61,303 nucleotides of DNA from an uncultured Chloroflexota bacterium (GCA_937870825.1 CALMZO010000180.1:1-61303); one strand, 5' to 3'. Shown: positions 9,599 through 18,940, counted from the first letter of the stretch. The notes: a model not told the origin generated them from the sequence alone. Program-made: numbers and translations.

Positions 9599-9844
9599 AT
9601 GGCAGAGCGCAAATCCTTTTCCAAAAAAGAAACCAACTCCAAGAACAATGTCTCGCCGGAATATCGCGAGTATTTGAAGCGTCATCAAGAATTGGGCGAA
9701 GACCGTCCCAAACTGACCTTTGAAGAATTTGAAGCGTACGAAGACGAACTGCTCGACCTTCTCGCGCTCGACGACGACGACATGACCGACGAACAAATCG
9801 TGCGCATTCAAGAATTGGAATTTCTGTTGATTGATACGGAATGA
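9599..9844 (+). CDS. Small acidic protein of unknown function
   Basis: An 81-residue protein I do not recognise. The N-terminus is Lys/Ser-rich (MAERKSFSKKE), the middle is helical and charged, and the C-terminus is strongly acidic (EDELLDLLALDDDDMTDEQ) with a likely amphipathic helix. No membrane segment, signal or metal motif is visible. The start codon lies 10 bases after a TATAAT box, and the stop overlaps the phosphatase ATG by 4 bases (ATGA), so the two are a translationally coupled pair. It could be a partner or substrate of the phosphatase, but that is speculation. Confidence 0.75.
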   Translation: MAERKSFSKKETNSKNNVSPEYREYLKRHQELGEDRPKLTFEEFEAYEDELLDLLALDDDDMTDEQIVRIQELEFLLIDTE

Positions 9845-10329
9845 AGATCCCCACGGTCCTCTTTGTGTGCACGGGAAATATCTGTCGCTCGCCGATGGCG
9901 GCGGCATTGTTTCGCGCGCGCGCGGAGCGCGCGGGATTTCCGGTGCAGGTCGAATCGGCAGGAACGTGGGGTGTAGATGGAGAACCCGCGTCGGCGTTTG
10001 CGCGCGCGGTGCTCAAAGAGCGCGGCATTTCGTTGGAGGAACATGTCGCGCGAACGGTGACGCGTGAAATGTTGGAACGCGCAGATGCAATCGTCGTCAT
10101 GACGCGCAATCATCGCGACGCGTTGTGCGCGGAATTTCCATTCGCCCGCCCGAAAATTTATCTACTGAGTCAACTGAACGACATCGAGTACGACATTGCC
10201 GACCCGTACGGCAAGCCGCGCGCCGCGTATGAACTGTGCGCGAAGGATTTAGAGCAATTGCTCGAAACCGGCTACGATAAACTGTTGCAATGGCTTGTGC
10301 CAAACCAAGTCGTGCTGTCCAAGGTGTAA
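9841..10329 (+). CDS. Low-molecular-weight protein-tyrosine phosphatase
   Basis: Cytosolic LMW-PTP (162 residues). The P-loop is C10-TGNIC-R16-S17 (nucleophile C10, phosphate-binding R16), and the general acid D121 lies in the DPYG loop. Both sit at family-typical positions. Such enzymes dephosphorylate tyrosine kinases of polysaccharide export (Wzb/EpsP type) or act in arsenate reduction; a DPYG loop and lack of extra conserved cysteines fit the phosphatase role better. No tyrosine kinase is adjacent, though glycosyltransferases lie 2 kb away. It overlaps the preceding small gene by 4 bases. Confidence 0.9.
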   Translation: MKIPTVLFVCTGNICRSPMAAALFRARAERAGFPVQVESAGTWGVDGEPASAFARAVLKERGISLEEHVARTVTREMLERADAIVVMTRNHRDALCAEFPFARPKIYLLSQLNDIEYDIADPYGKPRAAYELCAKDLEQLLETGYDKLLQWLVPNQVVLSKV

Positions 10330-10356
10330 GCCCAACCTATTTTCCCCAGCGGGCTT

Positions 10357-12273
10357 ATGAGCGCCATTCAACCATTCCTCCAGCGCGCCGACCGATTTTT
10401 CTCGCGTGTCATTGCACGCCTTCCCCCCCCCCTCAATGATTTACGCGTGCGTTTTCGCCTGCAAACCGGCACCGCCATCGCGTTAATCGTCGCCTTTCTC
10501 GTCGTACTCCTTTTCGTTTCGAATCTGCTCGCGCCGCTCGACCGTGTTGCCACCGACTTTTTGTATCACGCACAACCGCCGCAGCCGCAAATCGTCCTCA
10601 TTGCAATTGACAAAAAATCGTTGGACGAAATCGGTACGTTCCCTTGGTCACGGGCGATTCATGCAGAATTGCTTGAACGCCTGGCGGCTGCCCCGCCGCG
10701 CGTCATCGCATTCGATATCGTCCTGGCGCAGCGCTCTTCGGAAGACGAGCTGCTGGCGCAAGCGATTCGACGCAGCGGCAATGTGCTGCTCGCGGTCGCC
10801 GCAGAGGAAAGTCAACAATTGCCGCGCGCATATGAAACGTTGCCCGCGTATGTGCAGCTGCAAATGCCGGATGCGCGGCTCGCAGCCCCGGCGAAACGAC
10901 TGGGGCATCGCGTCGCACAACCGGACGCGGACAGAATTACGCGCCAAGTGCCCACAGGCATTCAATCGAATAACGTCACTTTCCCCGCGCTCGGGCTCGC
11001 CGCCATTGCCGAATATCTGAACGCGTCCGAGATTCAATACAACTTGCCTGCGCGTACTGTAAGCTTTGGGAGATACCGAATCCCGACGGACGAATATGGC
11101 AACGCGCTCGTCAATTTCATCAGTCCCAACGCGGATACGCAGACCTATTCCTATGTGGATGTGCTGCGCGGCACGGTTCCGCCCGAAACCTTTGCAGACA
11201 AGTTGGTGTTTGTCGGCGGCAGCAGCACCATCGAATCCGAACAGTACGCGATTCCGCTGCAGCTCGGTCAAGCGCGCACGTACAACGTGAATTTGCAAGC
11301 GGCGTTGGCAAACATGTTTCTTACAACTCCGCCTCGCACCCTGCAGCGCGAAGGCACGCTCGAAAAGCTTGGACTCGTTCTGGTCATCGCGCTCGCCGCC
11401 GGATTGACACTGCCGCATGTGCGCTTGTTGTACAGTGTTGCGTTGACGCTCGTCTATTTGGTGGGGCTACTTTTGTTTGCGTTCGACGCGTTCAGTCGCG
11501 GCGTTGTGATTCAAATTCTTTATCCCGCGTTTGCACTCTTGCTCACCTCTGCCGGCATCCTTACGTTTCGCTATTTCTCCGAAGACCGTCGGCGGCAATT
11601 TCTCACCTCATTTTTTCGCCGCTACGTTCCGGCGGAAATTGTCGGGCGCGTGATTGATGCCATTGACCGCGGCGAAGTTCCGCTCACCGGCACGCGGCGC
11701 ATGGTGACGGTCCTGTATGCAGATTTGCGCGGTTTTGCGACCATCCCCGATGAAACCGCGCCGGAAGTCGTTTTGCAAACAGTGAACCATTACATGGAAC
11801 TCGCGCTCGAAGCGATTTCCACACAAGGCGGCACAGTCTCGAAACCGATGGGCGACGCGTTGATTGCCGTATGGAACGCGCCGCTCGACCAACCGGACCA
11901 CTGTGCGCGCGGCTTGAAGGCGGCAGTCCAGATTCGACACAACATTCTGCATCTTCAAAAAAAGAATCCCGCGCGAGAAACGTTCAGCGTGGGCATCGGG
12001 CTTGCGACGGGCTGGGCAGTGATGGGAAATATCAACGCGGCGGGCAAGGTGGAATACACGCTCGTCGGCGATACAGTCAATGTCGCCGCACGCATCAGCG
12101 CGTTTGCCAACAACAATCAGATTTTGGCAGATACGGCCACCGTGTTCAAACCGTGCGATGAGATTGTCGTCCGCGAGTTATCGCCCGTACGCGTGCGGGG
12201 GCGCAAAGAACCCCTGCCGGTGTGGGAAGTGCGCGAAGCCAAACCCGTTGTCATGGACGAGGACGAAGAATAA
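10357..12273 (+). CDS. CHASE2-domain class III nucleotide cyclase
   Basis: Membrane sensor making cAMP or cGMP. An N-terminal membrane helix (about 36-58) leads to an extracytoplasmic CHASE2 domain (about 60-330; core QPQIVLIAIDKKSLDEIG, FPWSR). Three closely spaced membrane helices follow (about 335-410), then a class III cyclase domain (about 440-630) with metal-binding D456 (VLYADLRGFA) and D500 (MGDALIAVWNAP), and the VGDTVNVAARIS motif that carries the transition-state Asn/Arg. Substrate preference cannot be settled by eye. The coding region contains a run of ten Cs at 10423-10432 (residues LPPPL), a possible slippage site close to the 5' end. No ribosome-binding site of note. Confidence 0.93.
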   Translation: MSAIQPFLQRADRFFSRVIARLPPPLNDLRVRFRLQTGTAIALIVAFLVVLLFVSNLLAPLDRVATDFLYHAQPPQPQIVLIAIDKKSLDEIGTFPWSRAIHAELLERLAAAPPRVIAFDIVLAQRSSEDELLAQAIRRSGNVLLAVAAEESQQLPRAYETLPAYVQLQMPDARLAAPAKRLGHRVAQPDADRITRQVPTGIQSNNVTFPALGLAAIAEYLNASEIQYNLPARTVSFGRYRIPTDEYGNALVNFISPNADTQTYSYVDVLRGTVPPETFADKLVFVGGSSTIESEQYAIPLQLGQARTYNVNLQAALANMFLTTPPRTLQREGTLEKLGLVLVIALAAGLTLPHVRLLYSVALTLVYLVGLLLFAFDAFSRGVVIQILYPAFALLLTSAGILTFRYFSEDRRRQFLTSFFRRYVPAEIVGRVIDAIDRGEVPLTGTRRMVTVLYADLRGFATIPDETAPEVVLQTVNHYMELALEAISTQGGTVSKPMGDALIAVWNAPLDQPDHCARGLKAAVQIRHNILHLQKKNPARETFSVGIGLATGWAVMGNINAAGKVEYTLVGDTVNVAARISAFANNNQILADTATVFKPCDEIVVRELSPVRVRGRKEPLPVWEVREAKPVVMDEDEE

Positions 12274-12305
12274 AAATCCGCAAACTATTTTCCGTTTGCG
12301 GATTT
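12274..12305. terminator. Bidirectional terminator between convergent genes
   Basis: AAATCCGCAAAC (12274-12285) pairs with GTTTGCGGATTT (12294-12305) around an 8-base loop. A/T tracts on both sides let it work for the cyclase gene on the + strand and the glycosyltransferase on the - strand, whose stop codon lies at its edge. Confidence 0.8.
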
Positions 12306-13069
12306 CATTTCCGATCCCACATTTCGCGCGCCCACACTTGCCGCCGGAACGCGTAATAACTCATCAGCACGCTCAACACCAAACCGTGCAAGCCGTCGCG
12401 ATAGCCCTGTAACGAAAAAAATCGCCGCGCAAATTCGCGCGCAGGCATACTCGCAAAACTCCGCAGGCGCGGGCGAATCCCTTGCGCGAACATTTCTTGC
12501 GCTTCCAATTTTGTATAACGTTCTTGTTTCGCGCGAAACTGCGCGAGCGTTTCATAGTTGTAATGCGTGAGCGGATGTTTCAAAAAAAATTCGCCGCCGT
12601 TCGCAATCACCAATTCATGCACCGGACGCGCGGGGTCAAAGTGGGCGCGCGTTTTGCGTAACACGCGCGGCTGGTAATCGGGCGACCAGCCGGTGTGCTG
12701 AATCCATTTGCCAAAAATAAAGTTCTTGCGCGGAATCCAAAACAATGCAGTGTCTTGCATAGCGTTTTCGATATGCGAAATTTCGCGTCGAATTTCCTCT
12801 CCCACATGCGCGTTCGCGCGTTCGTCCGCATCAATAAAAAAAATCCAATCGCCGCGCGCCGCGTCGAGCGCCGCATTGCGTTGGTTCGGGTAATTGTCGA
12901 ACGCGCGTTGTTCGACGCGTGCGCCCCGTTCGCGCGCAATCTCGCACGTTCGGTCGCTGCTGTTGGAATCAAACACCAACATTTCGTCCGCAAACGCGCG
13001 CACCGACTCTAAACACGCGCGAATGTGTTTTTGTTCGTTGAACGTGAGAACGACGACCGAGAGCATCAT
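12305..13069 (-). CDS. Family 2 glycosyltransferase (WaaE/KdtX-like)
   Basis: A 254-residue GT2 enzyme with the GT-A fold. It opens with the nucleotide-sugar site SVVVLTFNEQKHI and has DSNSSDRT and the DxD-containing FFIDADERA that binds the metal and sugar nucleotide. The compact size and the NQRNAALDAARGDWI motif match the WaaE/KdtX-like group that adds a sugar to a surface glycan or lipid. It is cytoplasmic, probably peripheral at the membrane. Its ATG overlaps the stop of the upstream glycosyltransferase by 4 bases (a second ATG follows at once at 13066). Acceptor and donor are not predictable from sequence. Confidence 0.9.
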   Translation of the reverse strand: MMLSVVVLTFNEQKHIRACLESVRAFADEMLVFDSNSSDRTCEIARERGARVEQRAFDNYPNQRNAALDAARGDWIFFIDADERANAHVGEEIRREISHIENAMQDTALFWIPRKNFIFGKWIQHTGWSPDYQPRVLRKTRAHFDPARPVHELVIANGGEFFLKHPLTHYNYETLAQFRAKQERYTKLEAQEMFAQGIRPRLRSFASMPAREFARRFFSLQGYRDGLHGLVLSVLMSYYAFRRQVWAREMWDRK

Positions 13070-14031
13070 ATTGCGAGTTCCACCACCTTTCGGTACGCGT
13101 CCAGGCGTTTTTCCAAATCGTCTTGCGACATTGCGCCGCGTGATGCGTCATCGCGCGCAACGCGCGTTGCGCGTGCCATGCCGCGACGCACGAGAAACCG
13201 CGCGGCGCGATTGAACGCGCGCGAATAATTTTTGCGAAACAACGTGAACCGCGCTTTCCACAATTCCACAAACATCTTGTCGCGAAATTGTTTTGTGCTG
13301 CGCGCTTCGTGATGAAGGATGCGCGCTTGCGGCACACAAAAAATTTCCCACCCCGCGCGTTTGAGCCGGATACACCAGTCCACTTCTTCCGCGTAAATAA
13401 AATAATCCTCGTCGAGCAACCCAACTTGTTTTGCCGCGTCGGGGCGCATGAGCAGAGCCGCGCCGAGCGGATGGTCAATTGGAAATGGTGCGCCGCGTTC
13501 GTATCGCGCGAACGGATAACGTCCGTTGAGAGACGATTCGCGTAAACGCCAATTCACCGGAAACAAGTCCATATAAATTTGTGCGAGGTTGGGGAAACGA
13601 AACGCGGAATGTTGGCGCGTGCCGTCGGGATAAAACAGACTCGCGCCGCACGCGCCGGCGCGCGGATGCGCGTCCATAAAATCCGCGAGCAAGCGAAACG
13701 GATTCGGCGCGTCGGGTAAAATTTCCGTGTCGGGATTCAACAGCATCCAATAACGCCCGCGCGCGATGGTTAATCCTTGATTGTTGGCTTTGGCGAATCC
13801 AACATTTTCGGAATTGGCAGTCACGCGCGCGTGCGGAAAATTCGCGCGCAGCATTTCGACACTGCCGTCGGTGGACGCATTGTCAACGACAATGATTTCG
13901 AGAGGAATATCTTGCGTCGCGCGTTCGAGGGAGGCAAGGCAGCGCGCCAACAATTCGCGGACTTGGAAGGAAACGATGATGAGGGAAAGTTCTGGAGTTG
14001 TCACAAAGAGATGCTCACGCCAAGACGCCAA
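13066..14031 (-). CDS. Family 2 glycosyltransferase (WbbL/rhamnosyl type)
   Basis: A 321-residue GT2 protein resembling dTDP-rhamnosyl- and WbbL-type transferases. Motifs in order are LSLIIVSFQVRELLARCL, IIVVDNASTDGS, GFAKANNQG, LLNPDTEIL (DxD equivalent) and the C-terminal acceptor-side motif YAEEVDWCIRLKRAGW with FCVPQARILHHE. There are no membrane segments apart from weak C-terminal hydrophobicity. It forms a two-gene unit with the overlapping GT2 gene downstream. The creatininase-family gene upstream ends 21 bases away, so all three may be co-transcribed. Likely role: building a cell-surface polysaccharide. Confidence 0.9.
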   Translation of the reverse strand: MASWREHLFVTTPELSLIIVSFQVRELLARCLASLERATQDIPLEIIVVDNASTDGSVEMLRANFPHARVTANSENVGFAKANNQGLTIARGRYWMLLNPDTEILPDAPNPFRLLADFMDAHPRAGACGASLFYPDGTRQHSAFRFPNLAQIYMDLFPVNWRLRESSLNGRYPFARYERGAPFPIDHPLGAALLMRPDAAKQVGLLDEDYFIYAEEVDWCIRLKRAGWEIFCVPQARILHHEARSTKQFRDKMFVELWKARFTLFRKNYSRAFNRAARFLVRRGMARATRVARDDASRGAMSQDDLEKRLDAYRKVVELAI

Positions 14032-14052
14032 GACACCAAGGAACAGGAAATG

Positions 14053-14859
14053 TTAGTGCATATCCCTGCGCGGCTTGATGGGAATCTGTTTGAACTCGCG
14101 GAGCAATTCAATCATGCGTTCGACGGTTGCGTGAAACATCATTTCGCCAAATTCGCGCGTCGCAACCGTTGGGTCGCCGGCGACGCCCGTTTTGGAAAAA
14201 CGCGACCACCAATCCATCCACGCATACGCGGCAGGTTTCGGATGGTCCCAATTAAAGTATTTCAAATCGGGAACGCCCATCTCTTTGACCGCTTTGTCCA
14301 TCTGCACCAAATCGGGGCGCAAGTGCAGCATCATCGCCGTTTCAAATTCGCACGCGTGACCGATGCCGCCGTGTTCGGACTTGCGATGTTTTGCAATCAA
14401 ATCGCGAATCAACACATCATCCACTGCCGCGTTCCCCGCCATCGCGCCGACAATCGCGCCCGTCGCAAGAACCGCTCTGCGCGCGGCGAGTTCGATGAGC
14501 GAAGAATTGGAGCCGTGACCATTGACCAACATGATGTGGGTGAATCCATGTCGCGCGACGCTGATTGCCGCGTCGGAAAAAATCGTCAACAAATTTTCCA
14601 TTGACGAGGTGAGCGAACCGGGATAATCCATGTGATGGTCTTCAAAGCCAATCGGAATCACGGGCAGCGACAAAATTTCATCGGGCACGCGCCGCGCCAC
14701 TTCAAAACAGACGGCTTCGACAATCACGTTATCGGTGTTGAGTGGCAAATGCGGACCATGGTCTTCAATCGAACCGATGGGAATGAGAATTGCTTTTTTC
14801 GCGGCAGCTGCGTCGCGCACTTCGAGCCATGTTAAATCGTCGTAACGAAATTTTGTCAT
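14053..14859 (-). CDS. Creatininase-family amidohydrolase
   Basis: A 268-residue metal-dependent hydrolase of the creatininase family, which includes creatinine amidohydrolase, MftE and FAPy deformylase. Visible metal and catalytic motifs are IGSIEDHGPHLPLNTD (E32, H34, D43), VNGHGSNSS and HACEFETAMM (final acidic ligand). The start at 14859 was chosen because the longer reading frame begins inside the preceding terminator, and GCGAGG lies just upstream of this ATG. It has its own TATAAT (14886 to 14881, - strand) 21 bases upstream, so it is expressed separately from the ABC operon. The exact substrate is unknown. Confidence 0.88.
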   Translation of the reverse strand: MTKFRYDDLTWLEVRDAAAAKKAILIPIGSIEDHGPHLPLNTDNVIVEAVCFEVARRVPDEILSLPVIPIGFEDHHMDYPGSLTSSMENLLTIFSDAAISVARHGFTHIMLVNGHGSNSSLIELAARRAVLATGAIVGAMAGNAAVDDVLIRDLIAKHRKSEHGGIGHACEFETAMMLHLRPDLVQMDKAVKEMGVPDLKYFNWDHPKPAAYAWMDWWSRFSKTGVAGDPTVATREFGEMMFHATVERMIELLREFKQIPIKPRRDMH

Positions 14860-14903
14860 GTTGTTCGCCTCGCTACAAAAATTATAACACACGCGAAAAA
14901 TAA

Positions 14904-14931
14904 AAACTCGCTCGTTGGGTGGAGCGAGTTT
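14904..14931 (-). terminator. Terminator of the ABC transporter operon
   Basis: AAACTCGCTC and GAGCGAGTTT form a 10-bp stem (14904-14913 with 14922-14931). Read on the - strand it is followed by a T-rich tract and lies just after the last permease gene of the transporter operon. Confidence 0.8.
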
Positions 14932-14938
14932 TCTTTCA

Positions 14939-15886
14939 TCATTCCGTGAGTGTTCTGGGGTCAAGCGCGTCGCGCAATCCATCCCCGATAAAATTAATCG
15001 CCAGCACGGTGAGCAAAATCAAAAGCCCCGGAAAAATCCATATCTGCGGCGCGGTGGCGAGATAGCGGTTCGCGTCCTCAAGCATGTTGCCCCACGTCGC
15101 GGTCGGCTGGCGGACACCCAAGCCGAGAAAACTTACGTACGCCTCGAGCAGAATCGCGTTCGCGATTCCGAGCGTCGCCGCGACAATAATCGGCGCGAGC
15201 GCGTTCGGCAGAATATGCCGAAAGATGATTTGGCGGTTCTTGACGCCAATGGCGCGCGCGGCAGTGATGTACTCGTTATTCTTGAGCGAGAGAAAACTTG
15301 AACGCACAATGCGCGCAAGATACATCCAACTGGTAAAACCGATAATGAGGATAATCACGATCAAACTGCCGCTGAATTCGCGTCCGATAAGTTCAAAGTT
15401 GTTGATCTTGTCGCTCAAAAATTTTGCGCAAAAGATGAGCAGCAGCAGTTGCGGAATATTAAGCATCGCTTCGGTAAAGCGCATCAAACTGCTGTCCACG
15501 ATGCCCCCATAATAACCCGCAAACGCGCCGACCAATACACCGACAATCAGCGAAATGGTCACCGCCAAGAGCGCGACGATGATCGAGATTTGTCCGCCGT
15601 ACATTGTCCGCGCCAGAATATCGCGCCCAATGGCATCCGTTCCGAACGGATGCTCGGCGCTCGGTCCGCGCAGTTTGATGGTCACGTCATTGTAATTTGC
15701 AAAATCCTCGGAAAAGACAAGGGTTCCCACGGTCACGTACAGGACCAAAGCAAAAAGCAGCGCCAAACCAAACATTGCCATCTTGTGACGGCGCAAACGC
15801 CGCCATGCCATTTGCAGGGGCGACTCGGGCTGCTTTTCAATAATTTTCGTTGTGGTAAAACTCGAAACAGTGGCGCTGGTTGCCAT
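14939..15886 (-). CDS. Peptide/nickel-type ABC permease, DppC-like (cassette 1)
   Basis: Inner-membrane permease of the DppC/OppC family, 315 residues. A cytoplasmic N-terminus is followed by a first membrane helix (about 37-58). A periplasmic loop carries the family motif EHPFGTDAIGRDILAR, and five more helices contain the ATPase-docking EAA loop (AARAIGVKNRQIIFRHILPNA). It ends in the DALDPR motif typical of this family. It lies 54 bases after its DppB partner and is the last gene before a strong terminator. ATPase subunits (DppD/DppF) are absent from the window and must be encoded elsewhere. Confidence 0.93.
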   Translation of the reverse strand: MATSATVSSFTTTKIIEKQPESPLQMAWRRLRRHKMAMFGLALLFALVLYVTVGTLVFSEDFANYNDVTIKLRGPSAEHPFGTDAIGRDILARTMYGGQISIIVALLAVTISLIVGVLVGAFAGYYGGIVDSSLMRFTEAMLNIPQLLLLIFCAKFLSDKINNFELIGREFSGSLIVIILIIGFTSWMYLARIVRSSFLSLKNNEYITAARAIGVKNRQIIFRHILPNALAPIIVAATLGIANAILLEAYVSFLGLGVRQPTATWGNMLEDANRYLATAPQIWIFPGLLILLTVLAINFIGDGLRDALDPRTLTE

Positions 15887-15940
15887 AAGTTGAGAGACGC
15901 CACCGAACGGAAATCGTTCGGCGCGCGGGATGCAGAGAAC

Positions 15941-16975
15941 TCATGTGTAGCGGATACGCGGGTCCAGAAACGTGTAAATCACATCGGTCAGGATTTGAAA
16001 AACGATTACGGCAACGGCAATCAACATCAAAATTCCCATGAGTACCGGAAAATCCGATTTCACGGTATGGTCGTAAAACAAGCGCCCCATGCCGGGCCAT
16101 GAAAAAATTGTTTCGGTTACGACCGCGCCCGCCAACAGAAACGGCAAATCGAGACCGATGAGCGTAACCAACGGCAGTGCCGCATTTTTGAGCGCGTGCT
16201 TGAAAAGAATCACGCGTTCTGCCAAACCTTTCGAGCGCGCGGTGCGGATATAGTCCTGTGACATTACCTCGAGCATATTTGCGCGCACATAGCGGCTGTA
16301 TCCTGCCACCGATACCATTGCGAGCGCGGCAACGGGCAACACGAGATGCCACAAGACCTGCGACAGTGTCTTGCCTTCGCTCGGTTCGAACATGCCAACC
16401 GTCGGCATGTAGGGCCAGCCCCAATTTTTGAAATTAACACCAAAGATATAAATCAACGCAATCGCGAGCAGCGGAATCGGAAAAGAGTATCCGACAAATG
16501 ACGCCGTCGTCGCGATATTATCGAAAACGGAATACTGCCGCACGGCTGAGGTAATCCCGACCAAAAGGGACAAAAGAATGATGACCACTTCGGCGGTGAC
16601 CATGAGAATCAAAGTATTCGGCAAACGCTCCATAATCATTTGGAGGACGGGTTGTTGTGTGGCGAATGATTTTCCGAAATCGCCGCGCAGTACGCCCCGC
16701 CGTGTGCCGCGGTCGTCCGGAATTTTGTCTCCGTTTGTATCAAACTGCATCCAATCGTTTCCAATCAACCACACCAGGTATTGAATATAAACCGGTTGGT
16801 CCAGACCGAGCCGCCGCGTGATGCGTTCGCGGTCTTCTTTGCGCAAGGTACCGCCGCGCCCCGCAAACATCTGCACGGGGTCTCCCATTTGTGAAGTGAG
16901 AAAAAACAAGCCACCACTCAAAATAATCAAGAGCGGGATGGCTTGCAAAATTCGACGAACGACGTAGCGTCCCAT
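15941..16975 (-). CDS. Peptide/nickel-type ABC permease, DppB-like (cassette 1)
   Basis: DppB/OppB-type permease, 344 residues, six membrane helices. It has the family start MGRYVVRRILQAIPLLIILS, a long first periplasmic loop (with an insertion of about 35 residues containing NDWMQFDTNGDKIPDDRG), the EAA docking loop (ARSKGLAERVILFKHALKNA) and the C-terminal YTFLDPRIRYT. The start at 16975 matches the family; the longer frame adds 17 unconserved residues. No clear Shine-Dalgarno sequence is present. A 13-bp stem-loop separates it from the binding-protein gene upstream. Confidence 0.93.
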   Translation of the reverse strand: MGRYVVRRILQAIPLLIILSGGLFFLTSQMGDPVQMFAGRGGTLRKEDRERITRRLGLDQPVYIQYLVWLIGNDWMQFDTNGDKIPDDRGTRRGVLRGDFGKSFATQQPVLQMIMERLPNTLILMVTAEVVIILLSLLVGITSAVRQYSVFDNIATTASFVGYSFPIPLLAIALIYIFGVNFKNWGWPYMPTVGMFEPSEGKTLSQVLWHLVLPVAALAMVSVAGYSRYVRANMLEVMSQDYIRTARSKGLAERVILFKHALKNAALPLVTLIGLDLPFLLAGAVVTETIFSWPGMGRLFYDHTVKSDFPVLMGILMLIAVAVIVFQILTDVIYTFLDPRIRYT

Positions 16976-16993
16976 GTTTGCGTGCGTTGTTTG

Positions 16994-17032
16994 TGCTGCT
17001 TGCTCGCCGCGCGAAACGACGAGCAAGCAGCA
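16994..17032 (-). other. Stem-loop between binding protein and permease (cassette 1)
   Basis: TGCTGCTTGCTCG (16994-17006) is the perfect reverse complement of CGAGCAAGCAGCA (17020-17032). Without a T-run it is more likely an mRNA-stabilising or partial-termination hairpin that raises binding-protein output over permease output than a full terminator. Confidence 0.75.
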
Positions 17033-17046
17033 ATCCTCTCAAACGC

Positions 17047-18825
17047 TTATTCGGTCTTGTCCCAATTTTGGCTGTTCGAAAATGGGGTCGCGCCCGAGAG
17101 TTTGATGTCCTTGAGTTTCTTGGACACCGTCCACAGGTCGGCATCATCCCACAAACTGATCCAATAGACCTCGTCGGCGACAATCTTTTGGATTTGCTTG
17201 AAAAGTTCTTTGCGTTTTGCGACGTCGAGTTCTGCCGCTTGCGCTTTAAAAAGCGCGTCCAGTTCCTTGTTGCAAAGGAACATACTGTTGTTTCCATCCG
17301 GCGACGCATCGCTCGGAATTTCGTCACAGAGCCAGAAACTCACGTCGGGGTCAGGGAAAGCCGGCGCGGCAGACCACTCGGCGATATCATATTTGCCGCG
17401 CGAGACCGGACCATCTTGAGCATAGCCGTTGAAAAAGATATCGCCGGGATGATTGATGAGTTCGGCATCCACGCCAACGTCTTTCCACAGCTGTTGAACA
17501 ATCGCCTGGACATTTTTGCGGACTTCACGCGTGGTTGTCACAAAGCGGAGTTTGAGTTTCACACCGTCTTTTTCGCGAATGCCGTCACTGCCCGCTTTCC
17601 AACCCGCGTCATCGAGCAATTTTTTCGCGCCGTCGGGGTCGAAGGGAATCGGTTGAATGGTCGGGTCGGCAAACGCGGTCGCATCCCAGAACGAGAGCGC
17701 GGGTTTGGTCAGATCAAAAAGCAGCTCTTTGGTAATTTTGTTGCGGTCGACTGCCATGACAATCGCGCGGCGGACATTTTTGTCCTGAAGCGCGGGATGT
17801 CCCGCCGTCGCCTTGTCGGTGCTCAAGTTAAAGAACCACGATTCCTTGTAGCCCGAAGGCACAAGGGGAACCTCAACCGTCCCCAATTTTTTCAGATCGG
17901 GAACGTCGGCATGACTGATGAACGTGCCGATGTCCGCGTCACCCGCTTTGATGGCAGCAATTTGCGCCGCATCATCGGGCACGATGCGGATAAAAATTTG
18001 ATTCACTTTGGGCGCGGACGGGAACGGGTTTGCGGTGTTTGCTTCAAACGTGATGTGACTGCCCGTCTCCCATTCCTTGAATACGAACGGTCCCACGCCA
18101 ACCGTCGGCGCGCGATTCCATTCTGCATTGTCAAGCGTTCCATCTTTATCAAACACGGGCTGCAAGATGTGCTTTGGGATTGCGTTCGTACCCGCGTTGT
18201 TTGTAAATATCGTTGCGAGGTACGGCGCGTACGGCTGCTTGAATGTAACCTTGACCGTGTACTTGTCCGGTGCTTCGACCTTTTCCACGTACGTGTCCCA
18301 CGGCGCGCGGCTGGTGACAAGATTCTTGTCATTCATCGCCATCTCCCATGTGAACACATAATCCTCCGCGGTAAGCGGTTGACCATCGGACCATTTCACA
18401 TCTTCGCGCAGTTTGTACGTGATGGTTTTGCCGTCGGCAGAAATGCCGCCGTTTGCGGCAGTCGGCAATTCTTTGGCGACCTGCGGCACGGGTTCGTTTT
18501 TGTCATTGTACGAAACGAGCCCCGAGCGCAAATAAAAATCGCGCAGTGTCATCGCGAACCACTGGTCCGTATACTGCGGATTCAAACTGCTCGGTTCTTG
18601 TGTGAACGAAATCGAAATGACCTTGCCGCCGCCTGTCGAAGGCGCGGTCGTTGGCGCGGGCGCGGTAGTAGCGGCAGGCGCTACAGTTGGCTGTACCGCC
18701 GGGGCTTGCGTTGGCGGAGCTGCCGTGGGCGCGGGTGCCGGTGCGGGCGCGCACGCGGCGATTGCGGCAATCGCCGCCGCAATCAAAAGATACAAAACAC
18801 TGCGTTTGGTGAAAACGCGTTTCAT
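17047..18825 (-). CDS. ABC substrate-binding lipoprotein, SBP_bac_5 (cassette 1)
   Basis: Extracytoplasmic peptide/nickel-type binding protein (family 5), 592 residues. It has a type II signal peptide with lipobox AIAAC (lipidated C25), then a linker of about 45 residues made of Ala/Pro/Thr that tethers it to the membrane. The solute-binding domain starts near residue 70 with the family motifs SFTQEPSSLNPQY and YKLREDVKWSDGQPLTAEDYVFTW. A GGAGGAG ribosome-binding site precedes the ATG. The leader carries a motif (18911-18940) shared with the other binding-protein gene. Ligand is unknown; oligopeptides are the commonest. Confidence 0.94.
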   Translation of the reverse strand: MKRVFTKRSVLYLLIAAAIAAIAACAPAPAPAPTAAPPTQAPAVQPTVAPAATTAPAPTTAPSTGGGKVISISFTQEPSSLNPQYTDQWFAMTLRDFYLRSGLVSYNDKNEPVPQVAKELPTAANGGISADGKTITYKLREDVKWSDGQPLTAEDYVFTWEMAMNDKNLVTSRAPWDTYVEKVEAPDKYTVKVTFKQPYAPYLATIFTNNAGTNAIPKHILQPVFDKDGTLDNAEWNRAPTVGVGPFVFKEWETGSHITFEANTANPFPSAPKVNQIFIRIVPDDAAQIAAIKAGDADIGTFISHADVPDLKKLGTVEVPLVPSGYKESWFFNLSTDKATAGHPALQDKNVRRAIVMAVDRNKITKELLFDLTKPALSFWDATAFADPTIQPIPFDPDGAKKLLDDAGWKAGSDGIREKDGVKLKLRFVTTTREVRKNVQAIVQQLWKDVGVDAELINHPGDIFFNGYAQDGPVSRGKYDIAEWSAAPAFPDPDVSFWLCDEIPSDASPDGNNSMFLCNKELDALFKAQAAELDVAKRKELFKQIQKIVADEVYWISLWDDADLWTVSKKLKDIKLSGATPFSNSQNWDKTE

Positions 18826-18910
18826 TTTTTCTTCTCCTCCTGAAAGAATTCAAATCGTCATGCATGCGCGCGGCGTCAATACGCGCGCAAGTCAAAATCA
18901 AAAACGCGAG

Positions 18911-18940
18911 GGTCTTGGAAAAACGAGGCGCCTCCTTTCC
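18911..18940 (-). promoter_or_regulatory. Leader motif shared by two binding-protein genes (copy 1)
   Basis: The segment reads GGTCTTGGAAA, a short insert, GAGGCGCC and TCCTTTCC on the + strand, and lines up with the copy at 22933-22959. It lies about 90-115 bases upstream of the cassette-1 binding-protein ATG. Its role is unknown. Confidence 0.5.

Noticed and set aside
16978..18843. 621-codon open frame on the + strand
   Set aside because: Fully antisense to the cassette-1 binding-lipoprotein gene, which has clear family motifs. Arg/His/Phe-rich composition is typical of a shadow frame.
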